Below, piece by piece: positions 1 through 6,494 of a stretch of 46,314 nt of DNA. The stretch lies in assembly GCF_029868625.1 (NCBI RefSeq), contig NZ_JARWOJ010000106.1, positions 1-46,314 of the forward strand, read 5' to 3'. The number at the start of each line of letters is the position of its first letter. Within the stretch, counting starts at the first letter, position 1. Made by a program: the position numbers and the translations under genes. This DNA comes from Nocardia neocaledoniensis. GTDB taxonomy: Bacteria; Actinomycetota; Actinomycetes; Mycobacteriales; Mycobacteriaceae. The notes under the pieces are model-generated. The model was not told the origin of the DNA and did not search any database. It saw nothing but the letters and a program-made list of their open reading frames with translations.

Positions 1-2
1 AT

Positions 3-155
3 GTCAACGACATCGGCCTCGACGAGGACGAGCTGCGCCAGGGGCGCCTGTTCGAATTAGACGTCACCGAGGGCGATCGCGGCCCCAAGGCGATCAACCA
101 GACCGCGGTGGGCGCGCCGGCGCCCCCGCGGGACCCGCCCCCCCTTGTATTTTTT
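3..155 (+). CDS. Cold-shock-like domain protein, 5' end outside the window
   Basis: The frame open from base 3 reads VNDIGLDEDELRQGRLFELD and then VTEGDRGPKAINQT. This is the second half of an OB-fold cold-shock domain of the actinobacterial type, with the usual GDRGPKA ending before the last strand. The start lies outside the window. After about residue 40 the frame turns into an Ala/Pro stretch and then runs through a C/G homopolymer tract. Formally it stays open to a stop at 390-392, but the part past the tract is antisense to the HNH gene and does not look like protein. I end the supported part at 155. Such proteins bind single-stranded nucleic acid. The true C-terminus cannot be read because any error in the homopolymer shifts the frame. 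Confidence 0.55.
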
Positions 156-182
156 CCCCCCCCCCCCCCTCCCGGGGGGGGG
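138..182. repeat. C/G homopolymer tract
   Basis: A run of seven C, a short T-rich spacer, fourteen C, one T, three C and nine G lie within 45 bases. Nothing else in the window is like this. It may be a sequencing or assembly join artefact near a contig edge, or a real simple repeat. It lies inside the reading frame of the cold-shock-like gene, so its length decides that gene's C-terminus. Confidence 0.85.
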
Positions 183-202
183 CCAGAACGTGCCGGTCAG
201 TG

Positions 203-586
203 CTATCCGATCAGCCGCATCCACTCCGCGACTACCTTCGCGCTACGGGCCAGGCTGAACACCATGGCCCGGCACCCGATCGGAGTGGAATCGGGGTCGG
301 CGAACCATCGCGCGATGGGTTGGCAGTTCTTGTCGAGATTGCAGTCCGTGCAGCAGGGTTCGAAGTTCTCCGATGAGCTGTCGCCGCCGTAGGCGATCGG
401 TCGAACATGGTCGATACCCGTCGCGGCGGCACCGCAGTACACGCACGCTAGCTCATGCGCACGGTCTCGGCTGCGATCACGGCGAGCATGACCTCGGGCT
501 TCATAGCCTTCCGCCTCACCACCTCGCCCACAGCAGCCGCCGAGAACCGACGGGGTGTCTGACGTGCCAGAATGCGGTATGGCCAC
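203..586 (-). CDS. HNH endonuclease, start uncertain, possibly frameshifted
   Basis: The C-terminal part is a clear small HNH nuclease: ACVYCGAAATGIDHVRP holds the first CxxC and the DH of the catalytic motif, followed by GGDSSSENFEPCCTDCN with the second CxxC and the final N. The fold binds zinc through the two CxxC pairs and cuts DNA using the His and Asn. The N-terminal side is unclear. In this frame the nearest starts are GTG at 586 or 589, giving an Arg-rich and unconvincing leader that overlaps the divergent kinase. A neighbouring frame carries a better-looking leader, MKPEVMLAVIAAETVRMS, that stops at 448-450 just before the nuclease part. A one-base frameshift, or a sequencing error near 450, would join them. 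The nuclease domain is certain; the gene's integrity is not. Confidence 0.6.
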   Translation of the reverse strand: MAIPHSGTSDTPSVLGGCCGRGGEAEGYEARGHARRDRSRDRAHELACVYCGAAATGIDHVRPIAYGGDSSSENFEPCCTDCNLDKNCQPIARWFADPDSTPIGCRAMVFSLARSAKVVAEWMRLIG

Positions 587-1157
587 CACCGAACGCAATT
601 CACCGGGGTTGCCCGTCCTCGCCGTCGTCTCCGGCCCTCCGGGGTCCGGCAAGTCCACGTTGGCCCACGCGCTGGCCGCCGACATCGGCGTGCCCGCGAT
701 CATCCGCGACGAGATCAAACAGGGCATGGTCATGGCCACCAACACACCCGAAAAGGGCGGCTACGACGATCTCAATATCCTTGCGCTGCACGCCTTCTTC
801 GAGGTCCTGACCGTGCTCGCCCGCGCCGGAGTCACCGTCATCGCCGAAGCGGCGTTTCAAGATCGGCTCTGGCGGCCGAATTTGATGCCGCTGGGGACCA
901 TCGCCCAGATCCGCATCATCCACTGCACCGCACCGCACCAGATACTGCGCGAGCGGATCGCGCACCGTGCCGAGACCAAGCCGCACCGCCGCGCACACAA
1001 CGACGCCGGGCACCTGGCCACCATCACCACCGGCGACGACGCGGCTCCCACATTCGTGCCGGTGAGCATGGAGGTACCGGAACTGCGGGTCGACACCACC
1101 GACGGCTACCACCCCGGCCTCGAAACGATCGCGCAATTCATCACCCAACGCGATTAG
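579..1157 (+). CDS. Small AAA_33-type P-loop kinase
   Basis: A 192-residue protein with a textbook Walker A motif, VSGPPGSGKSTLA, around residues 15-27, followed by IRDEIKQG as in zeta-toxin, chloramphenicol-phosphotransferase and polynucleotide-kinase-like ATPases (AAA_33). It should bind ATP and phosphorylate a small substrate or nucleic-acid end; the substrate cannot be read from the sequence. ATG 579 is preferred; a GTG at 555 in the same frame would add eight residues. It is divergent from the HNH gene, and the two 5' ends may overlap. No partner gene follows on this strand for about 700 bp, so it is probably monocistronic. A toxin-antitoxin zeta function is possible, but no antitoxin is seen beside it. 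Confidence 0.8.
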   Translation: MATTERNSPGLPVLAVVSGPPGSGKSTLAHALAADIGVPAIIRDEIKQGMVMATNTPEKGGYDDLNILALHAFFEVLTVLARAGVTVIAEAAFQDRLWRPNLMPLGTIAQIRIIHCTAPHQILRERIAHRAETKPHRRAHNDAGHLATITTGDDAAPTFVPVSMEVPELRVDTTDGYHPGLETIAQFITQRD

Positions 1158-1306
1158 CGTCGGGCCAAGAACTCGGCCAGGAACCATGACCTGCGTCCAG
1201 CCGAGGGCACACCGTCGTAGCCCACACCACTGGCACCACAACCCAGGCGCCGCCGCACCGCTCTCGCGGCGTCCGAGCTTGAGGTGGGGCCGCACGAGGA
1301 AGACGT

Positions 1307-1543
1307 TCAGCGATCTCGCGTTCCAGGCCTGCCGTTTTCGGCGATGGCATAAGCCAAGTCGGTCAGCTCGTGCGGTCCCCGATCGCCCGCGCACTTGTCG
1401 CAAATGTTGATCATCCGGCCGTCCAACGGGGCTACGAAAGCCGGTAGGCCGGTGTCTTGCTCGAGTTCTTCATCCCACTCGATGGTGGTCTCCAATTGAC
1501 ATACGTCGCATGCCCAGGCTTGTTCATCCGTGTCGTTCGTCAT
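1307..1543 (-). CDS. Small protein with two CxxC pairs, possible zinc finger
   Basis: A 78-residue acidic protein starting MTNDTDEQAWACDVCQLET, with CDVC near the N-terminus and CDKCAG near residue 50. The two CxxC pairs, 38 residues apart, would suit one zinc site. The sequence between is acidic (EWDEELEQD). I do not recognise the family. The frame has good third-position GC and an ATG start. No operon partner lies next to it. It is more likely real than not, because the spaced cysteine pairs are unlikely in a chance frame. Confidence 0.55.
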   Translation of the reverse strand: MTNDTDEQAWACDVCQLETTIEWDEELEQDTGLPAFVAPLDGRMINICDKCAGDRGPHELTDLAYAIAENGRPGTRDR

Positions 1544-1795
1544 TCCACAACGCTACCCCCGTGAGATTGGGCAAATCGACCCGAAATCCGCAGTGACGCA
1601 GAGCAATAGAAATCCCTCTCCGACTTCAAATCTCGCGAGCAGTACTTCCCGCACTACCACTGGACCAGACGAGGGTCGACTGCGGTCGACCAACGGGCCG
1701 ATACTGTGAATCCACCGAAATCTCGGCCCCGACGAACGCTACGAGCTCGACATCGATGCGCTCAGCCACCAGACTGACCCGGACTTGTAGGCCGG
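1544..1795. other. Non-coding stretch upstream of the PIWI-RE cassette
   Basis: No gene is supported here. A short open piece ending at 1788-1790 (GPDERYELDIDALSHQ then a stop) looks like the tail of a lost gene but has no start. Bases 1674-1691 hold a small hairpin, GGTCGAC and GTCGACC around a 4-base loop, of unknown role. Confidence 0.4.
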
Positions 1796-1822
1796 TTGGG
1801 TCAAGGTAGCCGACTCTATGAT
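1793..1822 (+). promoter_or_regulatory. Candidate promoter of the PIWI-RE operon
   Basis: TATGAT at 1817-1822 is a near-perfect -10 box. The weak -35 candidates are CGGTTG at 1793 (18-base spacing) or TTGGGT at 1796 (15). Transcription would begin near 1829, which argues against using the TTG at 1825 as the start of the first gene. Only the -10 box is convincing. Confidence 0.35.
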
Positions 1823-1950
1823 CGTTGCGGCATCCCGAACCTGCTGTCGCTCATGAGTGGTTGCCGATCGGATTTTACCGACACGCCCAAACCATTGCAC
1901 TTGTCGGCATTCTTCATCTCCGGACAGATCGATCCTCTACGGTGTGCCGC

Positions 1951-3072
1951 ATGATCTCCTCTTACGTGGGTGATGATCCGGTTTCCTCATGGGATGAGGA
2001 GGTGCTTCACCTGGTCGCAAGCGGTTTGCTGCGGTTGGCCGAGCAAGTGGGCGCGGACGGTGCAGTTTCGGTTCCGTACCCAGCGTCGCTGCAGCGGGCG
2101 CTGAACCGGCTGGCCGTGATGGGTGTGGCACGCGGGGTGGATGCCCCAGGCAGCGTCGCGGAGGTGCTGCAGTTGGCGCACAGGTCGTTGTCGGAGTGGC
2201 CGCTGCGGCTGCCGCGTGAGGTATTCGATGACAGCGACGTGTTGCTCGCGAGTGGGACACCGACGCGATTGTGTGGCGAATGGGCGCTGGACGTCAGCGA
2301 TATCGAAGCCGAGGTCGCTGAGCGCGTCGTACTGAAGGTCATGGGGTGGTGCAGGGAGATGGACGATCAGGAGGGATACGTTGCGTTCCGGCAACTGCTG
2401 ATCGAACACCCGGTACTCGATGGCGACGAGTTCCTCGATAAGCGTGGCCTACCAGCGCTGGCCGCGTTGTCGGATTACATCCAGCAATCGTATGAGCGTC
2501 CGGGCGCACATCTGGTGCACGACAAGATGTTCCAGCAGTGTGGGCGCTGCGCGAATTTGAGCGTACCGACGGTGCACGGATGGCGTTGCGTCGAGGACGA
2601 CTGCGCACGGTTGCAGTACCGGCCAGGACGCCGATTGCCGTTCGACTCGGAGGTGTGGGCGGTGAACCGTGGTGTGCGCACATTTGTGACGGGGCCCGGG
2701 CGAGCGGAGGCGCGCCTGTTTCGATGGCTGTCCGAAAAGGGGTATCAGCCCGAGGCATATCCAGACTTCGACCTGAGCGATATCCGAATTCCGGTGCCGG
2801 GCACGACTGATAGGTGGTGGGCGATCGACGTCAAATCATGGCGCAACCCTGCACTGCTGGCCCGGCGGCTACGCCGACGACCTCCCCGAAAACCGATATG
2901 GGCCGACCGGGTCTTCGTGGTGGTCGACCGAGAGCGCACCAGACATCGATCGGGATACGTGCAATTGGTGAACGCCTTAGCTCCTGGGTTGGCTGCTGAG
3001 GGAATCACTGTTCGGACCGAAAAGACGTTTCTTCGCGAAGATCTGCCGCGCCTGAAAGGCGACGATCGATGA
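1951..3072 (+). CDS. REase-fold protein of the pPIWI-RE three-gene cassette
   Basis: A 373-residue protein, first gene of the PIWI-RE operon. The N-terminal half is helical and unrecognised by itself. Near residues 195-220 a zinc-ribbon-like segment has CGRCANLS and then CVEDDCARL. The C-terminal third has the restriction-endonuclease core: EARLFRWLSEKGY, then DFDLSDIRIP, then WWAIDVKSW, giving the D...DxK pattern of PD-(D/E)XK nucleases. Known pPIWI-RE islands contain exactly such a REase-domain gene beside a DinG-type helicase and the PIWI protein, so this call rests on motifs and context together. It should supply a DNA-cutting activity. ATG 1951 is the first ATG; GTG 1942 and TTG 1825 are in frame upstream. 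It overlaps the helicase by ATGA. Confidence 0.8.
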   Translation: MISSYVGDDPVSSWDEEVLHLVASGLLRLAEQVGADGAVSVPYPASLQRALNRLAVMGVARGVDAPGSVAEVLQLAHRSLSEWPLRLPREVFDDSDVLLASGTPTRLCGEWALDVSDIEAEVAERVVLKVMGWCREMDDQEGYVAFRQLLIEHPVLDGDEFLDKRGLPALAALSDYIQQSYERPGAHLVHDKMFQQCGRCANLSVPTVHGWRCVEDDCARLQYRPGRRLPFDSEVWAVNRGVRTFVTGPGRAEARLFRWLSEKGYQPEAYPDFDLSDIRIPVPGTTDRWWAIDVKSWRNPALLARRLRRRPPRKPIWADRVFVVVDRERTRHRSGYVQLVNALAPGLAAEGITVRTEKTFLREDLPRLKGDDR

Positions 3073-6000
3073 GAACCCGCACGGATTGGCGCCGTGACCT
3101 GGTTGCCGAGCTGAAGTCCGCTCTAGGCGGGAGTGATCCGGCGAGGTTGACGCAGGCGATCACGGAGGTGGAACTCACCCTTGTTTTGCTCGCCCGTGTC
3201 GCTCCCGGTGAATCCGCCGATGCCGGCTGGAGCCTACTCAACGGCTATCCGGTTCTCGAAGCGAGCGGCATCGAGGTCGGCGAGGCCGACCGGAAGGCGC
3301 TGGCAGTTGCCCGCTTTCGTCTGACCGGTGTCAAAGGCCCATACGATTTCGCCCGCGCGGTGGCGCTCTATGAGCAGGTCCCGATCGAACTGCGAGGGTT
3401 CTCGATCGAGGCGGGCCGATCGTTTCGGCGTCGTGACGTCACCCAGGTGACCCGTCGCTGGGCTGACTACGACGACGCACTCTCGCAGGCGCCCAAACAC
3501 AACGCGAAATCCCTCCGCACCGCCAAGCACGGTGAATACGTGCTCGCGAGTGCGCGTAATCGCAGTAGCGTACGCATCCCGGAATGGATCACGTTCCCGG
3601 AAAAGGCCGTCGGGCATGACATCACACCCCGGGTTGATCGAGGCTCCTTGACGGTCACCCGCGAACAGTTGCTCGCTGCAGCGCGACAAATGGATCGCGC
3701 CGAAGCCGACCTCGACGGTGAGGGTTCGACCGACAACTGGGAGTCGAGGATCGGCCGAATCATTTTCGAGATCCGTGGCGCCGACGATCGCTTCTCGGCA
3801 GGCGTGGAATTCACTGTCGACGGGATGTTGCATGTGGCGGGCATGCTCAGTGTCGGCAAGACAACCCTCGTCGTTGTGCTGGCGTGGCACCTGACCGTCG
3901 TCGAGAACATGCGTGTGGGTGTGGTGCTCGGTGACGTAACCGCCGTGCTGCGGATGGTCGACTTGTTCAACAGACTCGCAGGCGAGTGCCACGCGGCTCC
4001 CGTGCTCGGCGAATCCAACCGGCAGACCCACGTCGAACGAATCCATCGTTTCGATGCGCGAGCCGGTGCGCTGCCGCTGTATCCACAGCATTCGGGATAT
4101 CGATGGGTGAGCACTGCCTGCGCTCTGGACGGCCTCCGACTCGATAGCGCTGTGCCGTGGCCGATTCCGCAGGCTCCGTGCCGAAACCTGCGGCCACCTG
4201 CGGACGAAGACGACGAGACGTACTGGCGGCGAAAGCCGCCCCTGAGTTGCCCGATGTGGGGCGGTTGCCGACGCCACGACGCGGCGCGAGCACTGGTCAC
4301 TGCCCGTCTTTGGGTCGCGACGACGGCAAGTCTGGTACAGACGCGGGTTCCAGAGGAGCTCAATCCGGAGGGTATGCGCTACCTGGAAGCCGCTTGGCGG
4401 ACGATGGACCTGATCATCGTTGACGAAGCCGACCAGGTCCAAGCCCAACTCGATGCGCTGTTCAGCCCTTCACAGATGCTGATCGGCGACACCGAATCCT
4501 GGTTACTGGAACTCTGGGGACAAGTCGACCAGACCCTCGGGCGAAGCCAACTCGCACCGCTACAGGATAGCGACGTCCTCGACTGGGTCGCACATCTGAA
4601 CCTCGTACGCATCGCGACCACGCTGCTCTATAGCCTCCTGATCGGAAAGTCTGGGCGCTACCTGCGTGGATGGATGGGAGAGGACTACTTCACCGGATGG
4701 ACCATCGCCAGCAAACTCGGCGAGGACTGGGGACAACGACTACATGGCGACGTAGCGCCAGGACAATCATTGTTGGCATCGAATTCGGCCGAGGAACTCC
4801 GCGAAGCATTCGACGCGTTCCTTGACGACCCACTGGGCAGACGACCCGAGATCCTGAAAAACCCGGCAGCCACTGCATTGGTCGATTTGGTCAAAACACT
4901 GCACCTGCCAGACGCTGTCGCGCGCCACAACGAGTTCGCTCAATGGATCCGAAGAGTGCCGATGACACCGGCACAATCGCAGTCGGCGAGTAATCCAACG
5001 CGCAAACGCACCGACACCGCGGAACCTCCTGCGGACAGTGAAGCCGCCGAAGTGCTCCAGCTGCAGCTGCTGGTGATTACGACCGTGCTGGCGAACCAAC
5101 TCGATGCTGTCATCGAGCGATGGCGCGGCGTCGAAGGACGCTTGGATCTACGCCGTGTCAGTCCCTTGATGTTTCACCGACCACCGCCCGATTTCACTCC
5201 TGTCATCCCGGACTCGCCGATGGGCAACGTTCTGGGTTTCCGGTACCGCGACAACGATCGCCGATCCAGACCTTACGATGACGACGACAGCGAACCGGGC
5301 GGTCAGCTTTCGTTCTTCCGGTATGCAGGCGTCGGCCGATACGTCCTGCTGCAGTTGCACGACCTATTCCGCGCAGATGGTGTGCGGGGTCCGAATGTCA
5401 TGTTGATGTCGGGAACGAGCTGGGCAGGAAATTCGCCTCGCTATCACATCGATCATCGAGTCGATGTCGTCCTGCGTGCCCCGAGCAAAGAGATCGACGC
5501 GATCAACGAGAGCCGGTTCTTCACACTGCCGCTCTACCCACCCGACCAACCTGACCAGCCTTACGTCGTCTCTGGTGTATCCGACCGGGAAAGCAGGCGC
5601 CGAAACCTAGCCGGAATGGCCCGAGCCCTGGCTGCCCCCAGACTCGGGACAAGCCGCCTCGAGTCGGCACTCGCCCGCGTCGAGCCGAGTCGGCAACGCG
5701 CGCTCATCCTGGTCGGAAGCTACGACGAAGCGTGTTTGGTCGCTGACACGATCGCCAAGGCCAACGATTCCCTACGGCATCGAGTCCGGTACCTCGTGGC
5801 CGACGACCGCGATTTCGGAGCCGACTGGCTCGCCCCGTCCGGCGCTGCGCCCCTGGCCCGCGGTGACGTCGAATCCCTCTACAGCACTGACGCGGTAGTT
5901 CTCGTCGCTCCCCTTTTGGCAATGGAGCGCGGACACAACATCCTGACCGACGACCATCGCGCCGCCATCGGCGCCGCATTCTTCTTCGTCCGCCCACACC

Positions 6001-6494
6001 CCAGGCCCGACGACCTGGACTACGTCACCCAGACCATGAACGCCTGGGCGATCAGCCAGATCAACAACAAGTTGCCGGTGGTCCCGCCGCAGGAGCCCAC
6101 CGGATTGGGTGAGCGTGCCCGCTACTTTCGGCACAAAGCCCAAGGCCTGTGGCGCAGCTGGCTCCGACGACAACTGTCCTACGGCGCGCTGCGCGGGCCT
6201 GACAAAGATGGCATGACCTGGAGCCAACTCGTCGGCATCTGGCAGGTCATCGGCCGGCTGGTCCGCGGCGGGTGCCCCGCGGAGGTGTACTTCTGCGACG
6301 CGAAGTTCGCCCCCACCCGAATGGGCCTGCGCTCCACCGAAGACGACACCGACATCAGCCTCATCTTCGGCATGGCGTCAGTGCTGTCCCGCTACATCAA
6401 CGCGCCGACATCCGATCCCGACGCCCACCTGGTGACCCTGCTGTACGAGCCGCTGCATCGCGCGTTGTCCAACCTGGAAGGAGCTCCCCTGTGA
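3069..6494 (+). CDS. DinG/XPD-like superfamily 2 helicase of the pPIWI-RE cassette
   Basis: An 1141-residue helicase. The Walker A motif is GMLSVGKTTLVVV near residue 257, motif II is VDEADQ near 451, LMSGTS near 778 fits motif III, and QVIGRLVRGG near 1060 fits motif VI (QxxGRxxR). Between motifs I and II lie cysteines at TACALD, APCRNL, LSCPMW and GGCRR, the position of the iron-sulphur domain in XPD/DinG helicases, so a 4Fe-4S cluster is plausible. The first 230 residues are a family-specific N-terminal region. It starts with ATG overlapping the stop of the REase gene and ends overlapping the GTG of the PIWI gene, so the three proteins are translationally coupled. It probably unwinds nucleic acid for the PIWI and REase partners. 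Confidence 0.85.
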   Translation: MRTRTDWRRDLVAELKSALGGSDPARLTQAITEVELTLVLLARVAPGESADAGWSLLNGYPVLEASGIEVGEADRKALAVARFRLTGVKGPYDFARAVALYEQVPIELRGFSIEAGRSFRRRDVTQVTRRWADYDDALSQAPKHNAKSLRTAKHGEYVLASARNRSSVRIPEWITFPEKAVGHDITPRVDRGSLTVTREQLLAAARQMDRAEADLDGEGSTDNWESRIGRIIFEIRGADDRFSAGVEFTVDGMLHVAGMLSVGKTTLVVVLAWHLTVVENMRVGVVLGDVTAVLRMVDLFNRLAGECHAAPVLGESNRQTHVERIHRFDARAGALPLYPQHSGYRWVSTACALDGLRLDSAVPWPIPQAPCRNLRPPADEDDETYWRRKPPLSCPMWGGCRRHDAARALVTARLWVATTASLVQTRVPEELNPEGMRYLEAAWRTMDLIIVDEADQVQAQLDALFSPSQMLIGDTESWLLELWGQVDQTLGRSQLAPLQDSDVLDWVAHLNLVRIATTLLYSLLIGKSGRYLRGWMGEDYFTGWTIASKLGEDWGQRLHGDVAPGQSLLASNSAEELREAFDAFLDDPLGRRPEILKNPAATALVDLVKTLHLPDAVARHNEFAQWIRRVPMTPAQSQSASNPTRKRTDTAEPPADSEAAEVLQLQLLVITTVLANQLDAVIERWRGVEGRLDLRRVSPLMFHRPPPDFTPVIPDSPMGNVLGFRYRDNDRRSRPYDDDDSEPGGQLSFFRYAGVGRYVLLQLHDLFRADGVRGPNVMLMSGTSWAGNSPRYHIDHRVDVVLRAPSKEIDAINESRFFTLPLYPPDQPDQPYVVSGVSDRESRRRNLAGMARALAAPRLGTSRLESALARVEPSRQRALILVGSYDEACLVADTIAKANDSLRHRVRYLVADDRDFGADWLAPSGAAPLARGDVESLYSTDAVVLVAPLLAMERGHNILTDDHRAAIGAAFFFVRPHPRPDDLDYVTQTMNAWAISQINNKLPVVPPQEPTGLGERARYFRHKAQGLWRSWLRRQLSYGALRGPDKDGMTWSQLVGIWQVIGRLVRGGCPAEVYFCDAKFAPTRMGLRSTEDDTDISLIFGMASVLSRYINAPTSDPDAHLVTLLYEPLHRALSNLEGAPL

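Noticed and set aside
600..1403. 267-residue minus-strand frame over the kinase gene
   Set aside because: It is antisense to a protein with clear kinase motifs and its own sequence is Gly/Arg/Val-rich with no family pattern.
3234..4448. 404-residue minus-strand frame inside the helicase gene
   Set aside because: It is a shadow of the helicase reading frame; high-GC genes give long antisense frames.
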